From Fusobacterium ulcerans (GTDB taxonomy: Bacteria; Fusobacteriota; Fusobacteriia; Fusobacteriales; Fusobacteriaceae): a stretch of DNA of 64,000 nucleotides. Shown here piece by piece: positions 8,290-17,845 of the stretch (positions are counted from its first letter, which is position 1; each line of letters begins with the position of its first letter). The notes beneath the pieces were generated by a model that saw nothing but the letters and a program-made list of their open reading frames with translations, was not told the DNA's origin and searched no databases. The position numbers and the translations under genes were made by a program. The DNA lies in assembly GCF_003019675.1 (NCBI RefSeq), contig NZ_CP028105.1, positions 3,054,282 to 3,118,281 of the forward strand. The letters run 5' to 3'.

Positions 8290-9783
8290 TTAAATTCCTG
8301 TCATCTTTTTCAAATCATTACATATAAATTGTGCTTTTGAACCAAAAATAGCCTGAACTCCATTAGTTCCTACTTTCAGCACCCCAGAAGCTCCCAATTT
8401 TTTCAAATCTTTGTCACTTACTGTTTTTGTATCTTTTACTTCTACTCTCAATCTTGTTATACATGAATCAAGAGATACAAGATTATCTTTTCCACCTAAA
8501 GCTTCTAAAACTCCTACTGCAAGTTCATCTGATTTTATTTCATTACCTGAAGCTGAAACCTCTTCTATCACCGCATCTTCTCTACCTGGAGTCATCAGAT
8601 TAAATTTTCTGATAGCAAATCTAAATCCAAAAAAATATACTACTGACAGACATAGTCCAACTACTATTACTAAATACCAGTTATTCTGGAATCCACTTGT
8701 TCCTGGAAGTACTCCAAAAGCTATATAGTCAATAAGTCCACCAGAGAATGTCATTCCAATTCTTACATTAAGCATATTCATCAACATAAATGACAGCCCT
8801 GCAAATATACAGTGTATTCCATAAAGAATAGGAGCAACAAATAGGAATGAGAATTCCAATGGCTCTGTTATTCCAGTCAGAAATGAAGTAAGAGCTGCTG
8901 AGAACAATATTCCTCCTACCAGCTTCTTATTAGCCGGCTTAGCTTCCTGATACATTGCTAAAGCTGCTGCTGGCAGTCCAAACATCATAAACACAAATTT
9001 TCCTGTAAGGAATTTCCCTGCCCCTTGATAAGTAGCACTTGAGAAATTAGTAACTCCATCTTTCAACATAGCAAACCATATTGCCTGATCTCCATTAACC
9101 ACTTGCCCTGCTGCATTTGTATATTCCCCAAACTGATACCAGAAAGGTGCATAGAAAATATGGTGCAATCCAAATGGAATAAGTGATCTCTCTATTACTC
9201 CAAATATGAAAGTAGATACATTTGTATTTGTTTCATTAGCTAAATACGATAATTTTGCAAGCCCTATTTGAACTGGCTGCCATATAACCGGCATTGCAAG
9301 CCCTATTACAAAAGCTGCTACTGCTGTAACGATAGGTACTAATCTTTTTCCTGCAAAGAATCCTAAAAATGCTGGAAGTTCTGTTTTATAAAACTTCTTA
9401 TAACATACTGCTGCAATTATACCAGCTATCAATCCTCCAAAAACTCCTGTCTGAAGTGTAGGTATTCCTAATACCATTGCATAAGACATATCTCCTGCTG
9501 CTATTCCAGCAGCTGCCCCTGATACGATTCCCATTGTTGTATTCATAATAAGTATTGCTACTACTGCTGATAGTGCTGCTACTCCGTCTCCTCCTACGAG
9601 ACCAATAGCTGCTCCTATTGCAAATAGTAATGGAAGGTTGCTGAATATTACCTGCCCTGCTTGTTCCATCAGTGTAAATTGCAACTTGTTTCCAAAAGCA
9701 AGGAATAGTCCAGCAGCTGGTAATATAGCAACTGGTGTCATCAATGCTTTTCCAATTTTTTGTACTTCTGCAAAAATTTTCAT
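8290..9783 (-). CDS. ptsG: PTS glucose-family transporter, EIICB
   Basis: This membrane permease imports and phosphorylates a hexose. Residues ~1-390 are EIIC with about ten hydrophobic segments and the family signature ([21 protein letters not shown] near the start, [18 protein letters not shown] in the middle). Residues ~415-497 are EIIB with the phospho-cysteine in [12 protein letters not shown] near residue 441. There is no EIIA domain, so it must use a separate EIIA. The glucose/maltose/N-acetylglucosamine family members are close; glucose is the default guess and the exact sugar is uncertain. AGGAGGAG precedes the ATG. The divergent neighbour is a Mu-transposase-like protein that could act as its regulator (speculative). 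Confidence 0.9.
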   Translation of the reverse strand: MKIFAEVQKIGKALMTPVAILPAAGLFLAFGNKLQFTLMEQAGQVIFSNLPLLFAIGAAIGLVGGDGVAALSAVVAILIMNTTMGIVSGAAAGIAAGDMSYAMVLGIPTLQTGVFGGLIAGIIAAVCYKKFYKTELPAFLGFFAGKRLVPIVTAVAAFVIGLAMPVIWQPVQIGLAKLSYLANETNTNVSTFIFGVIERSLIPFGLHHIFYAPFWYQFGEYTNAAGQVVNGDQAIWFAMLKDGVTNFSSATYQGAGKFLTGKFVFMMFGLPAAALAMYQEAKPANKKLVGGILFSAALTSFLTGITEPLEFSFLFVAPILYGIHCIFAGLSFMLMNMLNVRIGMTFSGGLIDYIAFGVLPGTSGFQNNWYLVIVVGLCLSVVYFFGFRFAIRKFNLMTPGREDAVIEEVSASGNEIKSDELAVGVLEALGGKDNLVSLDSCITRLRVEVKDTKTVSDKDLKKLGASGVLKVGTNGVQAIFGSKAQFICNDLKKMTGI

Positions 9784-9833
9784 TTCTCCTCCTGTTTATT
9801 CTACCCTTTTTTTATTTATTCTCTGTAATTGAA

Positions 9834-9862
9834 ATAATAATATTTTTTCAAAAAAATGTCAA
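9834..9862 (-). promoter_or_regulatory. Promoter of the PTS gene
   Basis: On the minus strand TTGACA (9857-9862) and TATTAT (9834-9839) stand 17 bases apart, ~50 bases before the ptsG ATG. This is one of the strongest promoter matches in the window. Confidence 0.75.
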
Positions 9863-9918
9863 GTTTTTTTCAAATAAAATGAGCTCTTTTCAAAACAAAC
9901 TATTCATTATAGAATGAT

Positions 9919-9947
9919 TTGCATTTTTTCCCTAAATATAGTATTAT
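9919..9947 (+). promoter_or_regulatory. Promoter of the transposase-like gene
   Basis: TTGCAT (9919-9924) and TATTAT (9942-9947) are 17 bases apart, ~42 bases before the ATG at 9990. A short inverted repeat TCATT-ATAG-AATGA (about 9903-9916) lies just upstream of the -35. Confidence 0.65.
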
Positions 9948-9989
9948 CTATATAAGCAATATTTCAAAATATATTCTGGGAGAAAATAA

Positions 9990-11108
9990 ATGGATACAGA
10001 AAAAGAATTACAATTACAGCGTTTCAAAATAATTGAGCCTTTTTTAAGAAAAGAAAAAAAATTAAAAGAGATAGAAGAAGAAACTGGTGTGTCATATGCT
10101 ACACTAAAAAGATGGGTTAATGCCTACAAGAAAAACGGTATACTTGGACTTGATAAAAAACAAAGAACTGATAAAGATTCATATAGAGCTATTGATGAAG
10201 ATGGAGTAGAATTTATAGAACAAATTTGTCGTGAAAGTAAGGAAACTAAAATTTCAAAACTTTATTCTTTCTGCAAAGAAAAGCTTTCAAGTAAATATAA
10301 TATAAGCTACCCTACCTTCTATAGAATAGTTAGTAATTTAGATGGGTTTTTCAATAAATCTTCAAGCCTTCATATGAAGAAAATAAAAAAGGAAAATCAA
10401 GTTTATCTAGTTCTTGAAATTCCATTATATATCCTAGTATCTGAAGAGGAAAGTGAGCATAAAATAGTTCCTCAATTATTAATTTCTATTGATGTGGCTA
10501 CATTAAAACCTATCAATCATGCTTTAAACTACAATACTTCAAGTATATATACCCTTTTGAGTTTTATCAGAGAGAGTATGCTTAAAGTATCAGTTAAGTC
10601 TGGAAAACTTGTAAAGCCGCAAGAAATTCTTGTTTCCTCTGAAAACATAAACAACAAGAAAATATTAAAAGAAATATATGACAGTACCTCAATAAAAATT
10701 ACTGAATATTTTAGTGAAAATGAGGAAATCAGAAAGTTTGTTTCTTTTCTGGAAGAGGATATAGAAAAATTCTATTACCAAAATAATAAAATACTTTCTT
10801 ATCAAAATTTAAAAAGTTTTCTTGATTCATATATTTATTTAGATAATCAAAAATATGATTTTGCTCTTAAATATGAGATGATAGAAGTTATTCCTTCTAT
10901 TCGTGAACTTGATATTTTTCTTCAGGAAGCTAGTAGAAAAATAAGTAAATCTTCTTTGAGATTTAATAATTTTATCTACACTAACAATTCTTTAAATACT
11001 TTAGAAGGAAAAAAGGTTATTGTTAAATACAGCCCTCTTGATACTGAGATTTTGTATTTGTTTTTTAGAAATCAATTCTTAGGAACTGCTAATATTTCAG
11101 CTGGATAA
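9990..11108 (+). CDS. Mu/IS-type transposase-like DNA-binding protein, probably inactive
   Basis: The 372-aa protein has the layout of Mu-type DDE transposases. Residues ~1-60 form an HTH (LKEIEEETGVSYATLKRWVNAYKKNGILGL), ~75-120 a second HTH-like region, ~150-300 an RNase-H-like integrase core, and ~325-372 a Mu-transposase C-terminal beta-barrel (LEGKKVIVKYSPLDTEILYLFF). One plausible first acidic residue survives (LLISIDVATLKP), but at the second position, where DDE enzymes have a D..G motif, the sequence reads EILVSSENINN. No terminal inverted repeats or target duplication are visible around it, and it has its own promoter and terminator. It is best seen as a domesticated or decayed transposase, possibly a regulator. 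Other explanations remain open. Confidence 0.7.
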   Translation: MDTEKELQLQRFKIIEPFLRKEKKLKEIEEETGVSYATLKRWVNAYKKNGILGLDKKQRTDKDSYRAIDEDGVEFIEQICRESKETKISKLYSFCKEKLSSKYNISYPTFYRIVSNLDGFFNKSSSLHMKKIKKENQVYLVLEIPLYILVSEEESEHKIVPQLLISIDVATLKPINHALNYNTSSIYTLLSFIRESMLKVSVKSGKLVKPQEILVSSENINNKKILKEIYDSTSIKITEYFSENEEIRKFVSFLEEDIEKFYYQNNKILSYQNLKSFLDSYIYLDNQKYDFALKYEMIEVIPSIRELDIFLQEASRKISKSSLRFNNFIYTNNSLNTLEGKKVIVKYSPLDTEILYLFFRNQFLGTANISAG

Positions 11109-11114
11109 AAATAT

Positions 11115-11161
11115 ACTGCACCTAAAATCTTAGATGGCTAAGATAAAGAGTGCAGTTTTTT
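11115..11161 (+). terminator. Two-tier hairpin terminator
   Basis: ACTGCAC (11115-11121) pairs with GTGCAGT (11150-11156) and an inner ATCTTAG/CTAAGAT pair stacks inside; six T follow. A near-copy of the same two-tier hairpin occurs at 50090-50127. Confidence 0.8.
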
Positions 11162-11222
11162 AGTTGATTTAAAATAGCATATTTATTGAAACTATGGTAA
11201 TATACCTTAAAGAGGTGAAATT

Positions 11223-11411
11223 ATGAAACTATTAAAAAATATATTGATAGGTTTAGCAATCTTATGGTTTGCATGGGTATTCCTATTGCAAAGATTAGGA
11301 GAACTCCTGTTCTTTTTTAATGCCCCACCAGCATTACAAATAATAATAGTAGTTGCTATAATTATTATAATAAGGCTAATATGGGTAGATAAAAATAATA
11401 AACATTATTAA
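11223..11411 (+). CDS. Small two-helix membrane protein
   Basis: A 62-aa hydrophobic protein with two membrane segments (ILIGLAILWFAWVFLL and ALQIIIVVAIIIIIRLIW) and a short charged tail (VDKNNKHY). AGAGGTG lies a proper distance before the ATG, so it is probably translated. I do not recognise a family. Its TAA stop (11409-11411) coincides with the first three bases of the degenerate terminal repeat of the CRISPR array, so the array abuts the gene without a gap. Confidence 0.6.
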   Translation: MKLLKNILIGLAILWFAWVFLLQRLGELLFFFNAPPALQIIIVVAIIIIIRLIWVDKNNKHY

Positions 11412-12532
11412 GAAAAACTTCAAAGTTACTGTTATACTCTGCATATACTCTTGTGGATCAAATGGATTTAAAAACTTCAAAGTTACTGTTATACAAAATT
11501 AGAAGTGCTGATGACCCAGCTCCTGCTGCATTTAAAAACTTCAAAGTTACTGTTATACTATATCTCAAAAACCTGTAACTTTAAAATGTTTAAGATTTAA
11601 AAACTTCAAAGTTACTGTTATACTTGGAGTAGAAACAGATGTAAATGAGCTAGATGATATTTAAAAACTTCAAAGTTACTGTTATACCAGTCTTTCCAGT
11701 TGAATGTCCTGAGGTAACAACAGATTTAAAAACTTCAAAGTTACTGTTATACTTTACCATAGCTCTATACCTACCTTTTTGTCGGTCATTTAAAAACTTC
11801 AAAGTTACTGTTATACTTAGGAATAGATATAATGCTGAATCCTGAAGCAGAAGATTTAAAAACTTCAAAGTTACTGTTATACAATTTTCACAAAGGATAT
11901 CTTCCAATAGATGATTAATTTAAAAACTTCAAAGTTACTGTTATACGATATTTTGCTGCATAGTGCATAGAAAGGAGAAATAAATTTAAAAACTTCAAAG
12001 TTACTGTTATACTGGAGAAGAGAATTCAAGGGAAGTTGAAAATGATAAATTTAAAAACTTCAAAGTTACTGTTATACAAAGTCTTATTTTCCAACCTCTT
12101 TCCCCCAAAAAAGATTTAAAAACTTCAAAGTTACTGTTATACATAGTTACTTGTAAAAAAGAACTTGAAGAAAATGCTTATTTAAAAACTTCAAAGTTAC
12201 TGTTATACTTTACACTGCTTTTTAAAGCAGAAGCTCCAAGAAGATTTAAAAACTTCAAAGTTACTGTTATACCCTTACAGTTAAATTTATATAGTTTATT
12301 ATTTCTGATTTAAAAACTTCAAAGTTACTGTTATACAAGCAGAAGAGGTGGAAATTAAAATATCTGAAAAATATTTAAAAACTTCAAAGTTACTGTTATA
12401 CTAGTAGAATATTAACTGAGTAGTTTTTAAATGCCAAATTTAAAAACTTCAAAGTTACTGTTATACTAGAAAATAATCTTACTTCACATTTTAAAAATAT
12501 TATATTTAAAAACTTCAAAGTTACTGTTATAC
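11409..12532 (-). CRISPR. CRISPR array 1 (type I-B), 18 repeats, 17 spacers
   Basis: Eighteen 29-nt repeats were located one by one at starts 11409, 11466, 11530, 11595, 11659, 11724, 11788, 11854, 11918, 11984, 12049, 12114, 12180, 12244, 12308, 12373, 12438 and 12504. Spacers are 35-37 nt except the last (11438-11465, 28 nt). In crRNA sense (minus strand) the repeat begins GTATAACAGT, continues with the mini-hairpin AACT-TTGA-AGTT and ends TTTAAAT, like clostridial I-B repeats. The leftmost repeat has its crRNA-sense 3' four bases altered, marking the leader-distal end, so the leader is on the right beside cas2 and transcription runs leftwards. Spacer 12402-12437 is a perfect match to array 2. 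Confidence 0.98.
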
Positions 12533-12702
12533 CTTCATCAAATAAGCATTTTATTTATTCTTTTCCATTCTTAACAAAGAATTTAAGAATTTTTTACCAC
12601 TTTTTTTCCAAGAGAGAGAAAAAATTCAGCAATTAATTTTTTTCTTCTCATTCTCCTTTAAAATCATCACTTCATAAATTCATCTGTTTTTTAACTTGGA
12701 AA
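12533..12702 (-). promoter_or_regulatory. Leader of CRISPR array 1
   Basis: This 170-base AT-rich stretch fills the gap between array 1 and the cas2 stop. It aligns without gaps with the leader of array 2. Shared elements at the same offsets from the repeat are TCAT-N-AAAT (offset 3-11), CTTTTTTTCCAAG (12600-12612, offset 68), TAATTTTTT (offset 102) and CTTGGAAA (12695-12702, offset 163). The CCAAG/CTTGG pair is an inverted repeat 95 bases apart. It should hold the array promoter and the spacer-integration signals. Confidence 0.75.
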
Positions 12703-12987
<285 letters not shown>

Positions 12988-13989
12988 CTACATCTTTTCC
13001 TTTATAGAGAACGGAACAAACTCTTTTCCCTCTAATAAAAATTTTATTAGCTTATATGCATCATATTTTACAGCAGTTATATAGCTAACCTTTCTCTTCA
13101 AAATAGGGTGTTCAAAAGTTTCATTCATCCTATCTTCCAAAGCACCTAAAAATATTTTTTTACCATCTTCATTTAAAATACAATAATTCAAACTCTTTTC
13201 AAAATGTTTTTCTACATTCAATTTTCTGTTATTTACACATTCAAAAATTGTTCTGAATACAATGATTGGTTTAAAAACCTCTGATAAATCTAAAGATAAT
13301 GAGAATCTTCTCTCAGATGGTGAATGTAAAAAGCTTATTGTCTGCTCTAAGTGTGTTTGATAAATTTGCCCAATAGTTTTAGTATATAGAATTGAATTTC
13401 CAAAAGAAATTAAAGCATTTATCGGATTATCTGGTGGCCTTTTAACCCTTTTATTCATAATAAAATCCTCTCTTAAAAAGATTTTAAAACTATCATAAAA
13501 TTTTGCCCAAATCTCTCCTTCTACTGCCATTATCTCATTTATATCATTACTCTCATTCAATCTTCTTTCTACATCATTAGAAAGCCACTCTAAATATTCT
13601 TTTAACTCTTTTTTATCATGACGATAATAGTGATAAAGTAGTTCATAAATATTTTTACCAATTCCCTGTACAATACTTTTTGCTATAGTTTCTTTATGAT
13701 TCTTATGAGCTTCTACCTGTTTTATTACTAACTTTCCACTGACATATTTCTCTCTTGGATAAAATGTTCCAGAATATCCCTCGTAGTGATTAAAAAAATG
13801 TAATGTAATACCATGCTTAGCTAAAAAATCAAAAAGCTTTGTATTCACAGAAATTTCGTCTAATGCAAATATCTCTTTAACTCCTTCAATAGGAATATAT
13901 GTTGTTTTACTTTCGTTTTTAAAACACAGCGAATTGTCTTTTCTTTCAAGACTTCCTTTACTCAAAATATACTTTGTTCCAGCTCCCAT
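12988..13989 (-). CDS. cas1: CRISPR integrase Cas1 (type I-B)
   Basis: Cas1 inserts new spacers next to the leader. The 333-aa protein shows the N-terminal beta domain (TKYILSKGSLERKDNSLCF) and the alpha-helical catalytic part with the metal ligands: Glu in VEGEIWAKFYDSF, His in FLHSPSERRFSL, and Asp in LDLSEVFKPI. I chose ATG 13989 because AAGGAG lies five bases upstream; the GTG two codons earlier is too close to that site. It sits between cas4 and cas2 in an adaptation module. Confidence 0.96.
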   Translation of the reverse strand: MGAGTKYILSKGSLERKDNSLCFKNESKTTYIPIEGVKEIFALDEISVNTKLFDFLAKHGITLHFFNHYEGYSGTFYPREKYVSGKLVIKQVEAHKNHKETIAKSIVQGIGKNIYELLYHYYRHDKKELKEYLEWLSNDVERRLNESNDINEIMAVEGEIWAKFYDSFKIFLREDFIMNKRVKRPPDNPINALISFGNSILYTKTIGQIYQTHLEQTISFLHSPSERRFSLSLDLSEVFKPIIVFRTIFECVNNRKLNVEKHFEKSLNYCILNEDGKKIFLGALEDRMNETFEHPILKRKVSYITAVKYDAYKLIKFLLEGKEFVPFSIKEKM

Positions 13990-13998
13990 ATACACTCC

Positions 13999-14481
13999 TT
14001 AAATATAGCAATATGAATAATATGCACATTTTTTACATTTATTATTTTTTTCAACTGGTGGTAATTCATCCTGCTCAACTAATTTTTCTATTTCCTCTAT
14101 TATATTCTTGATATATGTCTCATTTTCAGCAGTAAGTTCAATCTCATAGCTTTTTTTCGAAGATTTATTTTTTTCTATTACTTCTATTTTCCCTTTTTTA
14201 TCTATTCCTTTTTCTTTTAATTTCAAGAGATAATAAAGTACCTGCATTTTTGCTGCTTCAATATCTGCATCTGATTTTTTTATCTCTATTAAATAATCTT
14301 TTTTTATTTTATCTACTTTGATATTTTCTACAGTTATTTCATCAGTCTTTTTCTCTTCATGCATAGCTTTTCCAATTTTTACTAATTCACTTTCATCTTC
14401 CATATTTATTCTATTGTAATGCATATAGCATTGCCTTTTACAATGAATAAAATAATTTATAATTGTTCCATTTATAGGCAT
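13999..14481 (-). CDS. cas4: CRISPR-associated exonuclease Cas4
   Basis: Cas4 is an iron-sulfur RecB-like nuclease that trims prespacers and helps choose the PAM and orientation. The 160-aa protein has a first cysteine in IHCKRQCYMHYNRI, nuclease residues in KIGKAMHEEKK and around IEIKKSDAD, and the C-terminal cluster KCKKCAYYSYC. Length and order (cas3-cas4-cas1-cas2) are typical for I-B. GGAGGG precedes its ATG. Its presence matters for the finding below that one spacer may have gone in flipped. Confidence 0.95.
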   Translation of the reverse strand: MPINGTIINYFIHCKRQCYMHYNRINMEDESELVKIGKAMHEEKKTDEITVENIKVDKIKKDYLIEIKKSDADIEAAKMQVLYYLLKLKEKGIDKKGKIEVIEKNKSSKKSYEIELTAENETYIKNIIEEIEKLVEQDELPPVEKNNKCKKCAYYSYCYI

Positions 14482-14494
14482 AGACCCTCCATAG

Positions 14495-17080
14495 TTACAA
14501 TATCATTTCAGTATCTTCATCTGATTGTAGCTTCTTTCTATCAAATTTTCCATTTACAAAATATTTTTCTCCATCTCCAATATACCTAATATTATCTCCA
14601 ATACTTTCCTGATAAGATAATTTACGTGTCATTTCCACAGGAATATTATATGAAAATAGATCTACTTTCTCCATTACTTTAGATAATTTTACCCTTCTTT
14701 CAGCATATCCCATTTCATTATTTAAAAGTATTTCTTTAAAATCATTCCATACTTTATTTCCTAATATCTCTTCTCCTTCTATATTTATGTTTCTAGAGAG
14801 AAATATCATTTTTGTTCTTCTATCATCTGCTATTAATTTTAATCTTTTATATATTTCCTCAAAATTTAGTTGGACAACTTTGTCTTTTCTAAAATCATCT
14901 ATATTTTCTTCTTTATTTTCATCCTTAGAAAATTTTTCTAACGCCTCTAGAATTATAGTATAGTATTCATTAAAATTCTTATTTTTAAGAATCTCTCTCA
15001 TCTCTTCATTCATGAGTGTAAATCTATCCTGTATTCTCACATCTCCTTTATAGATATCTCCTCCATCATCTAATTTGAAAAAATAGGCTTTACAATTTTT
15101 TTTCTTACAAGAACGATTAATTCTTCCTAAAAATTGTTCATCAGCATCCAATATAGATATATTTTTGAATCCAATATCCATATCTATATCCACTCCTGCT
15201 TCAATTACCTGAGTTGCTACTAATATCATACTTTTTCTTTCTTTATTTTTTGCTTCTTTTATTATTCTTTTTCTTTCAGCTTTATTATCATCACCAGTTA
15301 TTAAGAAAATATCTTCTTTGCATACTTCATTGCTTTCTAATAATTTCTTGTAGAACTCAAAAGCAGAAGCTTTTTTAATAAATTCCACTACTACTTTTTG
15401 GTTCTTATGTTTTTCAAAAATAATTTTTTCTATTTTTTTTAATAGTTCTTCTCTCCCATATTCTTTCTCTAAAAGACAGAAATCCAAAGACACCCTTTCT
15501 CTAAATATTGAATTACTATAGTACTTTTCTCTGTTAGTTATAAGAGATGGAATTTTTGCCTCTTGGTCTAGTAAAAATGATAAGTTTGGAAGTGTTGCAG
15601 ACATAATAATTATTTTAATATTTAAAATATCTGCATATTTTTTTAAGAATATAATTATCTCTTTCCAGATTTTATTTTTATAACTTTGTATTTCATCCAT
15701 TATCACTACACTATTAGCTAAATGTGGGAGAGCAAAACTACTCTCCCTGTCAATTCCAAATAAAGTTTCAAAAAAATGGACATGAGTTGTCAAGACTATT
15801 GGAGAATGTATAAATTGTCTGTTTAATAGTGATCTTTCATAATCAATATTATCTTTTTTATACTCTTCTTCACTTTCAACTTCTTTTATAGGAGTTATTG
15901 AATTTATTACTGAAATACTCTCTTCTAAAGGTGAATTTTGAAATATTTCCCTCAAAGATGAATTTGTTTGCTCTACTAAAGTATTAAATGGAAATATGTA
16001 GAATATTTTATTCAATTCTCTATTTTTTTCCAATAATCTCAATGCCAGATTAACAGAGGTAACAGTTTTCCCCGAACCAGTTGGAGCTTCTAAAAACACA
16101 ATATTCTCTTTATTAACCATTTCTAAATTTTTTTCTGCTTCTATAAACATTTCGCTTCTATAGCAGTTTATATTATCTTTTTTAAAATATTTCCCTGTTT
16201 CCTGATGTAATTTGATCCCTTTATATATTTCTGTACTATTAAAAACAGATCTATATTCATCAATATTTGTCAAAAGATTTAAGTTATCTATTGGCTTTCC
16301 AGAGCTATACTCACTTGTAGCATAGAAATCTGATGATACTAATAAAGAATACAATAGTTTTGTGTAAATATAGTAGTCAATAGAATTCCAGTCTTTATTT
16401 TCAACATATTTATTCCATTTTTCCCCATTTATTTTTAATTTTTCAAATATTTTAAAAAACTTTCTACTTGCTTTTATTGAAAGTTTTAAATTAGGACAAT
16501 AATTATTTACCTCATCAAACAGTTCTTTATATCTTTCATAATTTGTTGTTATCTCACAAAAGAAATCCTCATTTAAATTTTTAGTTGAAGAATGGTGTCT
16601 TGATATAACATAAGAATTCAATACAATAAAGACAAAACATTTAAAAATATCATCATTATTCAATTTATTTTCTGAACATAACTTAATAAGCTTATTAGCA
16701 AAATAATCAATATATATTCTTGCAGATAAGTTAGAGTGTCTTTTACTTTGACATAAAAGAACTCTTTCAAATATATCATTTCTCATTTTATCAATTTGGA
16801 AATTTATATTTAATTTACCAATATCATGCATACAAGATGCATTAATTATCATTTCATTCCAAAATTTTTTCACAGTTTCATTTTGACCAAAAAATTTTTC
16901 TGCGAGTTTATCAAAAACTATTTTTAAATTTTTATCTTCATATATTTTTTTATTATATTTTACGACTAAATCGGAATGTTCTAATAATGTCTCTGAATTC
17001 TTTCTATCTGATATATGAGCTAAAATTTTATCTTCATCTTTTACATATTTTTCTATTGAAAAAAGTTCTTCTTCAAACAT
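14495..17080 (-). CDS. cas3: CRISPR helicase-nuclease Cas3 (HD plus helicase)
   Basis: Cas3 is recruited by Cascade to nick, unwind and degrade target DNA. The 861-aa protein carries the HD nuclease at residues ~1-270 (LEHSDLV, CMHDIGKLN, RHSNLSARI, SRHHSST) and an SF2 helicase after it: Walker A LEAPTGSGKTVT, DEIQSY as the DExx box, MSATLPN, VATQVIEAGVDID and QFLGRINRSCKK. HD and helicase are in one chain as usual for I-B. All motifs are intact, so interference is expected to be active. TAGGAGG precedes the ATG, seven bases after cas5. Confidence 0.97.
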   Translation of the reverse strand: MFEEELFSIEKYVKDEDKILAHISDRKNSETLLEHSDLVVKYNKKIYEDKNLKIVFDKLAEKFFGQNETVKKFWNEMIINASCMHDIGKLNINFQIDKMRNDIFERVLLCQSKRHSNLSARIYIDYFANKLIKLCSENKLNNDDIFKCFVFIVLNSYVISRHHSSTKNLNEDFFCEITTNYERYKELFDEVNNYCPNLKLSIKASRKFFKIFEKLKINGEKWNKYVENKDWNSIDYYIYTKLLYSLLVSSDFYATSEYSSGKPIDNLNLLTNIDEYRSVFNSTEIYKGIKLHQETGKYFKKDNINCYRSEMFIEAEKNLEMVNKENIVFLEAPTGSGKTVTSVNLALRLLEKNRELNKIFYIFPFNTLVEQTNSSLREIFQNSPLEESISVINSITPIKEVESEEEYKKDNIDYERSLLNRQFIHSPIVLTTHVHFFETLFGIDRESSFALPHLANSVVIMDEIQSYKNKIWKEIIIFLKKYADILNIKIIIMSATLPNLSFLLDQEAKIPSLITNREKYYSNSIFRERVSLDFCLLEKEYGREELLKKIEKIIFEKHKNQKVVVEFIKKASAFEFYKKLLESNEVCKEDIFLITGDDNKAERKRIIKEAKNKERKSMILVATQVIEAGVDIDMDIGFKNISILDADEQFLGRINRSCKKKNCKAYFFKLDDGGDIYKGDVRIQDRFTLMNEEMREILKNKNFNEYYTIILEALEKFSKDENKEENIDDFRKDKVVQLNFEEIYKRLKLIADDRRTKMIFLSRNINIEGEEILGNKVWNDFKEILLNNEMGYAERRVKLSKVMEKVDLFSYNIPVEMTRKLSYQESIGDNIRYIGDGEKYFVNGKFDRKKLQSDEDTEMIL

Positions 17081-17087
17081 GTTCCTC

Positions 17088-17843
17088 CTAATAGAATTCT
17101 ATTATTTGATTATTTACTTTTGCAAAATTACTTTTATCCTTTAAAATACATTTTTTATTAGTAAAAATTAAAGTCTCAACCACATATTGATTAGAAATAT
17201 TATGAAGGGAAAGAGGTAATTTTTCTTCATATTTATAATCATATTTTATCTCATCTTCTTCTGGTGCCAGAAAATCAAGTTCCTCTTCCTCAGAAAATCC
17301 TTCTATACTTTTTTTCATAAATAGAGAATTTATCTCACTTTCATCTTCTAAAAAGTTTTCTCCTTGAAGTATCTCTACATCATTTATTGTTGCCAAATGA
17401 TCATTCTTTCCAAGATATACTGTATATTCAAAATTATAGTTCTGCATTCTTTCTTTCAATTCTTTATGAATATCTGTATCCTCTATTTTTATAAAAATAT
17501 CCCATTCTACATCTTCCAGCCACTGCTCTTTAACAATCAGATTTCCACCCTCTTCGTTACTTGCATATCCTACTGAATTATTAAAAAACTGGATTTTTTT
17601 TGAAAAACTTCCATTAGTATTTTTAGGCATGATAGAAATTTTGATATCTTTTAATTTTTCATAAAACTCTGGATATTCCTTTTCTCCTTGTGAATTATAT
17701 CCTCCATAGCCCATTACAGCTCCTAATAGCCCCAATAATGAAACCTTATGTATGTGTCCATAAGAAAAATATACATAAGAATTGACTTCTGGAATTTTAA
17801 AAAAAGCTGTTCTTCCACTTAAGGTAAATTTTAATATCTCCAT
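17088..17843 (-). CDS. cas5: Cascade subunit Cas5 (type I-B)
   Basis: Cas5 caps the 5' handle of the crRNA in Cascade. The 251-aa protein begins with LKFTLSGRTAFFKIPEVNSYVYFSYGHIHKVS and the glycine-rich LLGLLGAVMGYGGYN, characteristic of Cas5b/Cas5h N-terminal RAMP folds. An acidic insert (SEEEELDFLAPEEDEIKYD) lies near residues 175-195. It starts just after cas7 with GAGGT as its ribosome site. Confidence 0.92.
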   Translation of the reverse strand: MEILKFTLSGRTAFFKIPEVNSYVYFSYGHIHKVSLLGLLGAVMGYGGYNSQGEKEYPEFYEKLKDIKISIMPKNTNGSFSKKIQFFNNSVGYASNEEGGNLIVKEQWLEDVEWDIFIKIEDTDIHKELKERMQNYNFEYTVYLGKNDHLATINDVEILQGENFLEDESEINSLFMKKSIEGFSEEEELDFLAPEEDEIKYDYKYEEKLPLSLHNISNQYVVETLIFTNKKCILKDKSNFAKVNNQIIEFY

Positions 17844-17845
17844 GA

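Noticed and set aside
11438-11465. The last spacer of array 1 shares TGGATCAAATGG with the tRNA-Leu terminator at 43879-43890.
   Set aside because: Twelve bases shared between ~40 spacers and both strands of a 64-kb AT-rich window is near chance expectation, and the match does not extend.
11650-11907. ORFs of 85 and 63 aa inside CRISPR array 1.
   Set aside because: They are readings through repeats and spacers (periodic ITVTLKFLN), not genes.
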